A stretch of DNA of 64,000 nucleotides from Atopostipes sp964624875 (GTDB lineage: Bacteria; Bacillota; Bacilli; Lactobacillales; Carnobacteriaceae_A), in assembly GCA_964624875.1 (NCBI GenBank), contig CAZUZA010000001.1, positions 80,870 to 144,869 on the forward strand, in the 5' to 3' direction. The position numbers and the translations under genes are program-made. Positions 28,742-38,370 of this stretch are shown here, piece after piece (position 1 is the first letter of the stretch; every line of letters begins with the position of its first letter). The notes beneath the pieces are model-generated. The model had not been told where the DNA came from. It searched no databases and worked only from the letters and a program-made list of their open reading frames with translations.

Positions 28742-30442
28742 TTGGATTACAAAAATATAATCGCTGAAGATTTATCCACTCAATTGAGTGAGCACTTATC
28801 ACTCGAACAAATTATTCAATTACTAGAAAAACCAAAAAATGATGAACATGGTGACTTAGCATTTCCTACTTTTCAACTAGCAAAAGTATTCCGTAAAAAC
28901 CCTGCTGAGATTGCAAAAGATATAGCTGAAAACTTTTCTTCTGATGTTGTTGAATCAGTTGATGTTATCGGACCATATTTAAACTTTAAATTAGACAAGC
29001 AAAAAGTATCAACGCAAGTCTTAAACGAAATTTTGTCATTAAAAGGTGCTTATGGGAATCAAGATAAAGGAAAAGGTAAAAATATACCACTTGATATGTC
29101 ATCACCAAACATTGCTAAACCAATGTCTATGGGTCATTTACGATCGACCGTTATTGGTAATGCACTATCGAATATTGTAGAAAAATTAGGTTTCCAACCT
29201 GTTCGTATCAACCACTTAGGTGATTGGGGTACTCAATTCGGACGTTTAATTACAGCTTACAAAATGTGGGGAGAAGAAGAAAAAGTTCGTGCGAACCCTA
29301 TTAAAGAATTAAACGAATTGTATATTCGATTCCACGAAGTACTTGAAGAAGAACCTGAACTTGAAGATACTGGCCGTGAGTGGTTCAAGAAACTTGAAGA
29401 TGGCGACGAAGAAGCTACTGAATTATGGCGTTGGTTCCGTGATGAATCACTAAATGAATTCAACAAAGTTTACAAGCGTTTAAGAGTTTCTTTTGATTCG
29501 TACAATGGTGAATCTTTCTACAACGATAAGATGGATGAAATTGTTGAGATCTTAGAAGAAAAAGAATTATTAGTTGAAGATCAAGGTGCACAAGTTGTTC
29601 GTTTAGATGAATTTGATTTACAACCTGCTCTAATTAAAAAACAAGATGGTGCAACACTTTATATCACTCGTGATATCGCTGCTGCCCTATTTAGAAAACG
29701 TAACTATGATTTTGAACAATCTTTATATGTTGTTGGACAAGATCAAATCTATCACTTCACTCAATTAAAAGCTGTTTTAAATAAAATGGGCTATGAGTGG
29801 GAAGAAGATATTCACCACATCAGCTTTGGTTTAATTTCAATTGATGGTGAAAAAATGTCTACCCGTCGTGGTAAAGTTGTCTTACTTGAAGATGTTTTAG
29901 ATGAAGCTGTAACTCGTGCTGCAAACCAAATCAACGATAAAAATCCTGGTTTAGAAAACAAAGAAGAAGTTGCTGAACAAGTTGGTGTGGGTGCTGTAGT
30001 ATTCCATGATTTACAACATGATCGTCGTAACAACTTTAATTTCAACTTAGATGATATCGTTCAATTTGAAGGAGAAACTGGGCCGTATGTTCAGTACACT
30101 CGCGCTCGTGCACTAAGTATTTTAAAAAGAGCTGGCGTAGACCCAACTCATTTTGAAGACGAAAAAGAATTCACATTAACTGATTCTTATAGCTGGTCAG
30201 TTGTAAAATTAATTCAATCATTTGATGATGTACTTGACCGTGCTTATCGTGAATTTGAACCTTCAGTTATTGCAAAACATGCATTAAGTATGGCGCAAGC
30301 TTTCAATCGTTTTTATGCAAACGTCCGTGTGTTAGAAGACGGACCTGAAAAAGACAGTCGCTTAGCTTTAGTCTACGCTGTTGCATTAATGTTAGAGGAA
30401 GACCTAAGAATTTTAGGTGTTCAGGCTCCTGATGAAATGTAA
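28742..30442 (+). CDS. argS: Arginyl-tRNA synthetase
   Basis: Class I synthetase charging tRNA-Arg. 566 residues: N-terminal tRNA-recognition domain, the HIGH-type motif MGHLRST near residue 130, the KMSKS-type motif EKMSTRRG near 375 and a C-terminal DALR anticodon-binding domain. The start is TTG, 8 bases after GGAGG; no ATG is nearby. Unlike glyQS and hisS-aspS it has no T-box leader. It lies downstream of zwf but after the zwf terminator. Confidence 0.96.
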   Translation: MDYKNIIAEDLSTQLSEHLSLEQIIQLLEKPKNDEHGDLAFPTFQLAKVFRKNPAEIAKDIAENFSSDVVESVDVIGPYLNFKLDKQKVSTQVLNEILSLKGAYGNQDKGKGKNIPLDMSSPNIAKPMSMGHLRSTVIGNALSNIVEKLGFQPVRINHLGDWGTQFGRLITAYKMWGEEEKVRANPIKELNELYIRFHEVLEEEPELEDTGREWFKKLEDGDEEATELWRWFRDESLNEFNKVYKRLRVSFDSYNGESFYNDKMDEIVEILEEKELLVEDQGAQVVRLDEFDLQPALIKKQDGATLYITRDIAAALFRKRNYDFEQSLYVVGQDQIYHFTQLKAVLNKMGYEWEEDIHHISFGLISIDGEKMSTRRGKVVLLEDVLDEAVTRAANQINDKNPGLENKEEVAEQVGVGAVVFHDLQHDRRNNFNFNLDDIVQFEGETGPYVQYTRARALSILKRAGVDPTHFEDEKEFTLTDSYSWSVVKLIQSFDDVLDRAYREFEPSVIAKHALSMAQAFNRFYANVRVLEDGPEKDSRLALVYAVALMLEEDLRILGVQAPDEM

Positions 30443-30460
30443 TTTATTATAGAAAACATA

Positions 30461-30510
30461 AAAAAACTGGTTCTCACCTATTCAATTAGGTTTGAGAATC
30501 AGTTTTATTT
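30461..30510. terminator. Bidirectional terminator, argS / ZIP transporter
   Basis: CTGGTTCTCA paired with TGAGAATCAG plus an inner stem CCTA/TAGG, with T runs on both sides. Confidence 0.8.
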
Positions 30511-30512
30511 TT

Positions 30513-31325
30513 TTAGCCTAATGCTACATCCAATGTCATCATAATAGCAAAACCAAACATGAAAGCTATTGTTGCTATTTCACTGTAACCATTGCTTTGC
30601 GAACTCGGTATGAGTTCTTCCACACAGACGAAAATCATAGCACCTGCTGCAAATGCTAAAGCATAAGGGAGTACAATCGTCATTTGAGAAACTAATAACG
30701 CTCCTATTGTCGCCGCTACAATTTCTGGAAGTGCACTTGACTGCCCTAAGTTAAAGGCATGTGCCTTACTTTTACCACCTGCACGTATGGGCATAGATAA
30801 AGCTGCTCCTTCAGGAAAATTTTGCAAACCTATCCCTAGTGTAAGTACAATCGCACTTGCTAATGTTGATGCGCCCTCTCCGGCTGCACCAAAGGCAACA
30901 CCAATCGCTAAGCCTTCAGGTATATTATGAATTGTCACTGCCAAAAAAAGTAATGCCGTTGAAGACAAAGTGGATTCAACCCCTTCTCTCTCTTTTACCC
31001 CTTTTGCTCGCATATGAATATGTGGGACAATCCCATCTATCACTCTTAAAAAGAAGCCTCCAAATAAGAAACCAATAACCGCTGGTAAAAAAGACCAGAT
31101 ACCGTAGCCACCTTCTTCAGCAAATTCGATCGATGGTGCAAGTAATGACCAATAACTTGCAGCAAACATAACACCCGCTGCAAAGCCGTTCATAATAGCT
31201 AATAATTTTTCATCCACTTCATGAAATAAAAACACTAGACTTGATCCCAAGGCAGTTACTAACCATGTAAATGTGCCGGCTAAAGTAGCTTGCCATACGG
31301 GACTTAACTCTATAAACCATTCCAA
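30513..31325 (-). CDS. ZIP family metal transporter
   Basis: Integral membrane transporter for zinc or related divalent metals. 270 residues with about eight membrane segments. The metal-binding helices show HNIPEGLAIG and NFPEGAALS, the two signature motifs of the ZupT-like ZIP group. The start is TTG with AGGAG 9 bases upstream. It is a single gene. Whether it is regulated by the Zur-like protein at 15.5 kb is not visible; no operator was recognised upstream. Confidence 0.92.
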   Translation of the reverse strand: MEWFIELSPVWQATLAGTFTWLVTALGSSLVFLFHEVDEKLLAIMNGFAAGVMFAASYWSLLAPSIEFAEEGGYGIWSFLPAVIGFLFGGFFLRVIDGIVPHIHMRAKGVKEREGVESTLSSTALLFLAVTIHNIPEGLAIGVAFGAAGEGASTLASAIVLTLGIGLQNFPEGAALSMPIRAGGKSKAHAFNLGQSSALPEIVAATIGALLVSQMTIVLPYALAFAAGAMIFVCVEELIPSSQSNGYSEIATIAFMFGFAIMMTLDVALG

Positions 31326-31436
31326 TATAATCTACTCCTAACTTTAGGTTTTCATAATATTATTTTTAGTCTCGCTTAAATATTTAGGTTATTATATCAA
31401 CAATCACATTTTTATGCATTTATTTACTGTTAAAAA

Positions 31437-31475
31437 ACAAAAAACTTCCCATAAATTTTAATGAGAAGTTTTTCC
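31437..31475 (-). terminator. Terminator of the queG-trmL-trhA operon
   Basis: AAAACTTCTCAT, loop, ATGGGAAGTTTT then T run on the minus strand. Confidence 0.75.
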
Positions 31476-31492
31476 TTAATTACTTTGATTGT

Positions 31493-32149
31493 TTAAACAT
31501 ATAAATAAATACTAAAGAACATAAATCCAGCACCAGCTATTACAAACAAATGCCATACGACATGCATCCAGCCATTTTCTTTCATTTGGTAAAATATTGT
31601 TCCTACAGAATAAAAAATTCCACCAGTAAATAACAATATAATTCCCATTACGTTAAAAGATAAATACAATGGATAAATGAGCAATAGTCCCATCCACCCC
31701 ATTAATAAATACAAATAGGTACTTAATTTTGGAAAACGATTTGTCCACACGACTTCGAAAATAATTCCAGCTAATGCAATTGTCCAGACAACACCTAGAA
31801 ATACATAACCCATTGTCCCACCTACAGTAGCCAATAAGTATGGTGTGTAGGAACCTGCTATTAACAAATAAATTGAAGCATGATCAATTTTCTGGAATAT
31901 ATCTTTCATATTTGTAAAACTCAGTGAATGATACATTGTAGACGAGAAAAACAAGGTAATTAAACTGGCTCCATAAATGATGTAAGAAGTGAGTTCTGGT
32001 ACGGACAACGTTGGTGCAACTAGTGCTTTTTGAATCAGCATGATAAGACCTATAACCCCTAATACCGTAGCAATACCATGGGTTAGTGCATTAAATACTT
32101 CAATAAGAATCTCATTTCTATTTCTTGTCATAGTTTCTCTACTTATCAT
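31493..32149 (-). CDS. trhA: Hemolysin III / PAQR family membrane protein
   Basis: A seven-helix membrane protein of the bacterial PAQR (YqfA/hemolysin III) family, proposed to act in membrane homeostasis. 218 residues. Conserved motifs include NALTHGIA, YHSL, DHASIYLLIAGSYTP and the C-terminal HVVWHLFV, which carry the His/Asp metal cluster. The frame is open to a TTG at 32173, but GGGAGG lies 9 bases before the ATG at 32147-32149, which is preferred. It is the last gene of the queG-trmL operon. Confidence 0.92.
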   Translation of the reverse strand: MISRETMTRNRNEILIEVFNALTHGIATVLGVIGLIMLIQKALVAPTLSVPELTSYIIYGASLITLFFSSTMYHSLSFTNMKDIFQKIDHASIYLLIAGSYTPYLLATVGGTMGYVFLGVVWTIALAGIIFEVVWTNRFPKLSTYLYLLMGWMGLLLIYPLYLSFNVMGIILLFTGGIFYSVGTIFYQMKENGWMHVVWHLFVIAGAGFMFFSIYLYV

Positions 32150-32169
32150 CTCTATGAACCTCCCAAGTT

Positions 32170-32676
32170 TCAATCCAATTTATCATTCTGATAGTGCTTT
32201 TCTAAATCCATCCCTCTAAAACTTTGTTGTCTTAATGCTTCATAAATGATAATTGCTGCTGTATTCGATAAATTTAATGAACGAATATGGGTATCATCCA
32301 TTGGAATTCGGATACATCTCTCTTCATTTTCTCGCATGAACTTTTCTGGTAGTCCAGTCGTTTCTTTACCGAAGATAAAATAATGATCTTCATTCGTATC
32401 GGAGTAGTCAACTTCTGAATACGTTTTGTGGGCAAATTTAGAAACTAAGTGGATTTGGCCATCCTTTGCATATTCTAAAAAAGCACGTAAGTTTTTATGG
32501 TAAGTAATTTTTAAGTCATTCCAATAATCTAGGCCTGCTCTTCTTAAATGCTTATCATTTAAGTCAAAGCCTAATGGAAATATTAAGTGTAAGTGTGCAT
32601 CTGTACCAGCACAAGTCCGTGCAATATTTCCTGTGTTTGGTGGTATTTGCGGTTTATATAATACAATATGATTCAT
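32170..32676 (-). CDS. trmL: tRNA (cytidine/uridine-34 2'-O)-methyltransferase TrmL
   Basis: A SPOUT-fold methyltransferase that modifies the wobble base of certain leucine tRNAs. 168 residues, starting HIVLYKPQIPPNTGNIART and with the knot motifs FGKETTGLP, IRIPM and SLNLSNTAAIIIYE. AAAGGA lies 8 bases before the ATG. It lies 13 bases after queG, another tRNA-wobble modification gene. Confidence 0.96.
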   Translation of the reverse strand: MNHIVLYKPQIPPNTGNIARTCAGTDAHLHLIFPLGFDLNDKHLRRAGLDYWNDLKITYHKNLRAFLEYAKDGQIHLVSKFAHKTYSEVDYSDTNEDHYFIFGKETTGLPEKFMRENEERCIRIPMDDTHIRSLNLSNTAAIIIYEALRQQSFRGMDLEKHYQNDKLD

Positions 32677-32689
32677 TTAGCATTTTCCT

Positions 32690-33844
32690 TTATAAGTTAC
32701 TTTTCAGTTCGTTAATTGCCAAACTGAATTCTTCAATTGTTTCTGTCTCTTCTTCTCTTTCAAGTGCTTCTTCTAAAAATGTAATGATTTGAGTATTCGG
32801 TTGGCGAGTCATAATTTTAGAAATTGCCCATGCCGACGTTCCACGAATCATCGGACGAGGATCCGTTTCAATTAATTCCAATAATTTAGGAACAGCTGAC
32901 TTATCTCTATAGTTGGCTAATGCAATAATGGCATTTCTTTGAAGAGGCTTCTTTCCTCGCCAAGATCCAGCCATCTCACCAAACTGATCTTTAAATTCTC
33001 GATTGGACAAAGACAACATCGGTTCTAGCTCTGGACGAACCTTGTTATAATCGGGTTCCATCTCCTCATGCAGGTGAAAATCGACACCACGGTTGTATGG
33101 ACAAACTATCTGACAAATATCACAACCATAGATGACTTTCCCCATTTTACGACGATATTCATCTGGCATATATTTTTTTGTTTGTGTTTGGTACGATAAG
33201 CACTTTTGGGCGTTTATTTCACCATTCCCAAGCAATGCTTGTGTAGGACAACCATCAATACAACGTCTACAATCACCACAATCGTAATCTACTGGTGCGT
33301 CAGCTTCGAAAGGTATATTCGTTATTATTTCACCCAAATATACATAAGAACCAAACTCTTTAGTGATCAATAAACCGTTACGCCCAATAAAGCCAATTCC
33401 TGATCGTGCAGCTACGGCGACGTCAATTAACTCTCCCGTATCAACCATCGGCTTAAACCTTGCCTCAGCACCTAGCTCTTCTTGCATGTAGTCAATGAGT
33501 TCATCAAGGTGTTCTCTTAATATAAAATGATAGTCTCTACCCCAAGACGCACGAGCAAACTCTCCACGACGCTCACCTCGTACTCGTTTAGGTTCATTTT
33601 CTATACGCGAGGGATAAGCTAGTGCAATTGATATAATGGATTGTGGATTACCAAATATTTTATCTGGATAAATTCGTTCTTCTAGAACTTTGTGCTCGAA
33701 TCCCGATTGGTGTCCTTTTTTATGTTGCTCTTTAATGGAAATTTCCAGCTCATAAAAAGGTTCGGCACTTGCGAAACCAATTTTATTGATGCCTATTTCA
33801 TAAGCTTTGTTTATAATTTTTTCTTTTATAAGAGAATAGTCCAT
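32690..33844 (-). CDS. queG: Epoxyqueuosine reductase
   Basis: Catalyses the last step of queuosine synthesis in tRNA, using cobalamin and two [4Fe-4S] clusters. 384 residues: DUF1730 domain, ferredoxin-like part with CGDCRRCIDGCP and CDICQIVCP, and a C-terminal HEAT-like helical section. The frame opens at a GTG upstream (33859), but TGAGGAG lies 7 bases before the ATG at 33842-33844, giving MDYSLIKEK. An extended -10 (TGTTATAAT, 33877-33885) precedes it. It leads the queG-trmL-trhA operon. Confidence 0.95.
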   Translation of the reverse strand: MDYSLIKEKIINKAYEIGINKIGFASAEPFYELEISIKEQHKKGHQSGFEHKVLEERIYPDKIFGNPQSIISIALAYPSRIENEPKRVRGERRGEFARASWGRDYHFILREHLDELIDYMQEELGAEARFKPMVDTGELIDVAVAARSGIGFIGRNGLLITKEFGSYVYLGEIITNIPFEADAPVDYDCGDCRRCIDGCPTQALLGNGEINAQKCLSYQTQTKKYMPDEYRRKMGKVIYGCDICQIVCPYNRGVDFHLHEEMEPDYNKVRPELEPMLSLSNREFKDQFGEMAGSWRGKKPLQRNAIIALANYRDKSAVPKLLELIETDPRPMIRGTSAWAISKIMTRQPNTQIITFLEEALEREEETETIEEFSLAINELKSNL

Positions 33845-33911
33845 TTCGATTCTCCTCACCTCAATTTGTTCTTTTAATTATAACAAAAATAATGGTGATT
33901 TTATGTACAAA

Positions 33912-33960
33912 AACAAAAAAACGTACTGCTTCGGTGATCATCACGGCGAAACGGTACGTT
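33912..33960 (-). terminator. Terminator of the YtxH-like gene
   Basis: Long stem AACGTAC...GTACGTT with an inner TTCG-type pairing, followed by seven T on the minus strand. Confidence 0.75.
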
Positions 33961-34084
33961 AATTAAGTCATTGATTGTCATCTTTTTAGGTCAGCTCATA
34001 TCAGCTAACTGACATAAAAGGATGGGTCAAAAGAACTTATACCAACAATAGTACCATATAGAGGATACTATTGCAAACTTAACA

Positions 34085-34321
34085 TTATTTTAACATCTCG
34101 CGTTCAATTTCATCCCGGATAATTTCTTCTTCTAAATAACGTTCCAAATGAATGAGTTGATTTTGGACATGCAGGATTGAAGTTTGTGTAAGCGAGTTTG
34201 CTTTTTTAGCTAACATTTTCTTAGTTGCAGCACCCGTTTGTGGTGCTAGGAAATATGCGGCTACTGCGCCTGATAGTGCGCCAACAATAAGTCCAGCACT
34301 TAACTTGTTTCTTTGTTTCAT
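34085..34321 (-). CDS. YtxH-like small membrane protein
   Basis: 78 residues: one glycine-rich hydrophobic segment (about 9-26) ending in AYFLAPQTG, then an amphipathic helical region rich in Glu and Lys. The APxxG sequence after the membrane helix is the mark of YtxH/gas-vesicle-like small proteins, whose role is unknown and which are often stress-linked. GGAGG precedes the ATG. It is a single gene followed, after about 120 bases, by a strong terminator. Confidence 0.8.
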   Translation of the reverse strand: MKQRNKLSAGLIVGALSGAVAAYFLAPQTGAATKKMLAKKANSLTQTSILHVQNQLIHLERYLEEEIIRDEIEREMLK

Positions 34322-34528
34322 TTGAAGTCCTCCAGTCTATTATGATCCTCTATATTATATAATAGAATTTTTGAGATACAAAATGTTTCAGTTGTAATTA
34401 TTCGATACATCCTGTTTGTATTTTCAGATCAGACATATTTAGCGGTAATGGATAGATTATACAAGTAAAATCTATTATACTTATGTTGTAGATTTGAATA
34501 TGGCTTTTTTAGAAAGAGAATGATTAGA

Positions 34529-35602
34529 TTGAAAATTGGAGCGCGAACATTTAAGACAGGTTTATCTGTACTGTTAGCTATTATGATTCCCCCATTAATT
34601 GGTTTGGAAGACAGTATCGGATTGACGACAGCAGCAGTCGTATTTTCGATGTCCCCTTCAGTACAGGAAACATTTATTACCACAAGAAATCGTTTAATCG
34701 CTAACGTTATTGGAGGTTTACTTGCTTTTATCGTTGCACGATTTTTCGGTGATACACCTATCATGATTGCCTCAGCGGCGGCTTTGTTAATTGCTATCTT
34801 GCATCAGTTAAAACTAGATAACGTGATTGGTTTATCTGCATTAACACTTATTAATGTTATGTTATTCCCTGGACCTAGTCTATTATTTACTGCAATTCGA
34901 AGAGTATCTGGTACTCTTGTGGGGGTGTTGATTGCCTTTTTAGTGAACACATTTGTTCTCCCCCCTAAATACGATGTTAAATTTTATGAAGCGACGATTT
35001 CAACGACCGATGATTCGATGAAATATGTTCGATCGATGTTACGAAAAAATGCACAATTTCCAATTATGTCAACTGATCTAGATGAAATTGGAAAGCAGCT
35101 TGAGACAATCAATAAATTTTATGGTTATATGAAAGATCCTGTTTACAAGCGTTTCATAAATGAAAAATATTACTCCATGCTTCGCTTTTTAGTGGTCTGT
35201 CGACAGTCCATTGTAGCGAATAGAGCGTTACATGATTTAGCTCTTACTTTACATTTATCGGAAAATACAGTGAACCACTTACCAAGAGAGCTACGCACTT
35301 TGATTCGTGAGCGCATGGAAACTTTAATGACTGCACATGAACAAATCTTACTGAAATGGAATGGACGGATTTTACCAGGTGAAGTAAATTTTATGGCTTA
35401 CCAATCCGACTTACGTCTTAGTTTTATGAAGGCTTTTTATCAAGAAGCTTCTTCAGATGAAGCGATGGAATATGATTTTTCAAAAGGAAATGACTTACTG
35501 TCGATTATGAGTGAAATTTTTGATTATGATCGAGATCTACAACATTTCAATAAGTTAACGAATAGCTTTGTTCGCCATCAGCGAAGTGACCAAATTAAAT
35601 AA
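34529..35602 (+). CDS. Aromatic acid exporter family protein (YqjA-like)
   Basis: A membrane protein of the ArAE_1 (formerly DUF939) family: about six hydrophobic segments in the first 150 residues, then a long cytoplasmic helical domain (ArAE_1_C). The start MKIGARTFKTG at a TTG (34529-34531), 9 bases after AAAGAGA, matches the family; an ATG at 34520 is too close to that site. Transport of aromatic acids is assumed from the family only. Single gene on the plus strand. Confidence 0.82.
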   Translation: MKIGARTFKTGLSVLLAIMIPPLIGLEDSIGLTTAAVVFSMSPSVQETFITTRNRLIANVIGGLLAFIVARFFGDTPIMIASAAALLIAILHQLKLDNVIGLSALTLINVMLFPGPSLLFTAIRRVSGTLVGVLIAFLVNTFVLPPKYDVKFYEATISTTDDSMKYVRSMLRKNAQFPIMSTDLDEIGKQLETINKFYGYMKDPVYKRFINEKYYSMLRFLVVCRQSIVANRALHDLALTLHLSENTVNHLPRELRTLIRERMETLMTAHEQILLKWNGRILPGEVNFMAYQSDLRLSFMKAFYQEASSDEAMEYDFSKGNDLLSIMSEIFDYDRDLQHFNKLTNSFVRHQRSDQIK

Positions 35603-35610
35603 TTTCAACA

Positions 35611-35651
35611 GAAAAAGTGCCTTAGGATGAAGTTTCCTGGGCACTTTTTTA
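35611..35651. terminator. Bidirectional terminator, YqjA-like / ntdP
   Basis: AAAAGTGCC-AGG with CCT-GGGCACTTTT, T runs in both directions. Confidence 0.85.
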
Positions 35652-35653
35652 GT

Positions 35654-36196
35654 TTATAAATATTTTCCGGTCATTTGCTTATACCGGTTATACCATAAAT
35701 CAACATAATCTTTTGAGAAAGGACCTCTTTCTTCCCTTATCCAACTCACTAGAATTTTGACATGTTCATTTAAAATAGGATCGATTTCATCTGGATAACC
35801 ATATTTGCGACCATGCACTTCATATTCATCAACATCTAGTAGTCTTTTCTCACCATCTGGAAAGATTTTAACATCTAGATCGTAGTCTATATATTTTGCA
35901 CCTTCGCTATCGATTAAAAACGGTGAAGCCATATTACAATAATAAGAAATACCTTTTTGACGAATCATCGTAACTATGTTAAACCAATATTTCTCATGGA
36001 AATATACTAGTGCCGGTTCTCGTGTTCGCCATCTTCTTCCATCAGACTCTATAACAAGTGTGTGGTCATTACAACCAATTAACGCATTCTCAGTGGTCTT
36101 TAGAACCATCGTGTCACGCCATGTCCGATGTAAGCTACCATCATGTTTATAGCTTTTTATTGTAATAAAGTCGCCCTCTCTTGGTTTATTTTTCAT
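35654..36196 (-). CDS. ntdP: Nucleoside tri-/diphosphatase (DUF402 family)
   Basis: 180 residues of the DUF402 family, whose Staphylococcus member SA1684/NtdP hydrolyses nucleoside tri- and diphosphates. The conserved acidic metal-binding stretches YIDYDLDVKIFPDG and DVDEYEVHG are present, together with the YCNMASPF segment. The C-terminal half is helical. A single gene between the ArAE-like protein and the low-affinity PBP. The ribosome binding site is weak. Confidence 0.85.
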   Translation of the reverse strand: MKNKPREGDFITIKSYKHDGSLHRTWRDTMVLKTTENALIGCNDHTLVIESDGRRWRTREPALVYFHEKYWFNIVTMIRQKGISYYCNMASPFLIDSEGAKYIDYDLDVKIFPDGEKRLLDVDEYEVHGRKYGYPDEIDPILNEHVKILVSWIREERGPFSKDYVDLWYNRYKQMTGKYL

Positions 36197-36316
36197 CTAT
36201 TTATCCAACTCTCACAAAATTCTTTACTTATTCCCTAGAATAAATAATTCTCATGTACGATTGTAACATAAATATATGAAAATAGAGTCAAGGAAGGTTC
36301 TTTTAATTGAAATCAA

Positions 36317-38353
36317 TTAATGTTGCTCTAATAATGGAGCAAATTGTTCGACAACTTGGCTTCCAGTACTGTCTTCAATCAGGATGATAGATAAGAATGT
36401 GTGTGCATCTGCATCAAAGACAAGTAAGAAACCATCACTGTTGTTCTCACCCTCATTTTCCGCTGATTGGACTTCTGTAGTTCCTGTTTTCGCAGCTAAT
36501 GTTAATGGTGAATCATGAAGTAAGTGTGCTGTCCCGTTAGGACTCTCTGCTACTTGAATCAGTAACTCTGTAATTATATTCGCACTCTCTGATGTGACCG
36601 GTTGTGATACTTCAGGGTCTTCTTGATTCAGTTCTAATACCGGATATACTAACTCCCCTTCATTTGCGAAAGGACTAAAGAAAATAGCCTGCTGGATTGG
36701 ACTGATTAATAACTCACCTTGTCCGTAAGCTGTATCTGATAGAATCATTTCATTATTTAATGAGTTGCTGTTGGAAACTTGAGCTGGTTCCATATAAAAT
36801 GGCAAATCAAATGTTTCACCAAATGGAAATTGCAATAAACCATTCATATATGTTTCTGCACCCATTTCAAGTGCTTCTCGAGCAAAGAAAATATTGTCTG
36901 AATAAACTAAAGCGTCCTCTAAATTTACTTCGGTCGGTTGATCGCTAACACGGGTTACAACAAAATTCCCCCAAGTGTCATCTTTTTGCCATTGATACCC
37001 TTGAATCGAATGTCTCTTCTCTAAAGTCGTTACTCCTTCGTCAAGACCAATAGCGCCCGTAATGGCTTTAAAGGTTGAGCCCGGTGCGTAGCGTGCGGTA
37101 TAACGCGATAAAAAAGGGCTCTCTGCATTTTCTACATAGGCTTGGTATTGTTCTGTACTAATTCCACGAGCCATCAGCGTCGGGTCGTATGATGGCGAGC
37201 TCGTTAAAACAAGTAACTCACCTGAGGTAGGTTCCGTTACAACAGCAGCCCCACTTTGACCATCTAAATGATTGTAATATTCTTGCTGCATGCTTCTGTC
37301 AATTGTTAACGTAATGTCTTCACCATTCTCAACTGGTGCTTCTTGTAGGGTCATTTTTACATCACCACTACTTGTTAAAATTTGAATAGTGCCACCTTTT
37401 TTACCCCGAAGCCTAGAATCAAAAGCAGCTTCTAGACCTGACTTTCCAATAAGATCTCCCGGCTGAAGCGTTGGATCCTCTTCAATATCTTCTGCAGACA
37501 CTTCACCGGTATAACCGATTAAATGTGCGCCTGCTTCACCTAATGGATAGGCCCTTGCTGTTGTTTCTTGGTAAACGACCCCTTGCATTTCAGGACGACG
37601 ATCTTCGTCAACAATCGTAAATGGTACAAATGTCTCTGCTGTTACCCAACTGGCTGCTAGTAAATTCTCTAACTGAGCAACGCTCGTATCAAATGTCTCT
37701 GCAATTGTTTCAAGGTTTTCTGCTCGTTCTGCATCTTCACCTAACATCGCAGGATACAGCCCGGCTGACCATGCTGGAGCTTTTCCTGCTAACAGTTCTC
37801 CATTCCGATCAAAAATACTACCTCGTTCTCCTTGTTGCATGTAGAGCTGAACCGTATCATTTGGTTCCATTTCAGGAAAAATTAAAGCAGGTGACCAATC
37901 AACTGTAAATTCGCCCTCATCTTCATGAAATGTTGTGTGATAAGATTGTGTTTCTAAAATTCCTAACGAAGTTTCCATTGCTACATCATAAGAAAGTTCA
38001 AACTCTTCTGTCTCTTCAACCTCATGAACTTCGATGTTTTCTACGGTCAAATCAGCCACACCTAAGCCACCATATATCGTTTCATATCTTTCTTGGACTT
38101 CTGCTTGATTATAACCCGATTCATTTAAAGAGGTCTCTGAAATTAAGTTGGTTAATTTTTGATAATCTTGGACACCTAGAGCCTCTGTAAATAATTCTGA
38201 TGTCGCATGAACGCGGTCTTTTCTTTGTTCCTTTTGCCAATGATTATAGCCAAATACTGCAGCTATCCCTATTAAGAGCATTAAGACGCCCACACCCACA
38301 AAAAGGAAAATTTTCTTGTTATTCGATTCATTTTTAGATGATGACCTTCTCAT
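36317..38353 (-). CDS. Class B penicillin-binding protein, low-affinity PBP5/MecA type
   Basis: A transpeptidase of the MecA/PBP5/PBP3 group. 678 residues: membrane anchor (about 15-36), an NTF2-like MecA_N domain (about 45-150), a dimerisation domain and the catalytic domain with STFK near residue 425, SDN near 485 and KTG near 618. The same three motifs occur in enterococcal PBP5, known for intrinsically low beta-lactam affinity. Whether this protein has low affinity is inference. It follows mutY by 17 bases on the same strand and probably shares its transcript. Confidence 0.9.
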   Translation of the reverse strand: MRRSSSKNESNNKKIFLFVGVGVLMLLIGIAAVFGYNHWQKEQRKDRVHATSELFTEALGVQDYQKLTNLISETSLNESGYNQAEVQERYETIYGGLGVADLTVENIEVHEVEETEEFELSYDVAMETSLGILETQSYHTTFHEDEGEFTVDWSPALIFPEMEPNDTVQLYMQQGERGSIFDRNGELLAGKAPAWSAGLYPAMLGEDAERAENLETIAETFDTSVAQLENLLAASWVTAETFVPFTIVDEDRRPEMQGVVYQETTARAYPLGEAGAHLIGYTGEVSAEDIEEDPTLQPGDLIGKSGLEAAFDSRLRGKKGGTIQILTSSGDVKMTLQEAPVENGEDITLTIDRSMQQEYYNHLDGQSGAAVVTEPTSGELLVLTSSPSYDPTLMARGISTEQYQAYVENAESPFLSRYTARYAPGSTFKAITGAIGLDEGVTTLEKRHSIQGYQWQKDDTWGNFVVTRVSDQPTEVNLEDALVYSDNIFFAREALEMGAETYMNGLLQFPFGETFDLPFYMEPAQVSNSNSLNNEMILSDTAYGQGELLISPIQQAIFFSPFANEGELVYPVLELNQEDPEVSQPVTSESANIITELLIQVAESPNGTAHLLHDSPLTLAAKTGTTEVQSAENEGENNSDGFLLVFDADAHTFLSIILIEDSTGSQVVEQFAPLLEQH

Positions 38354-38370
38354 TTATATGCCCCTTCCAC

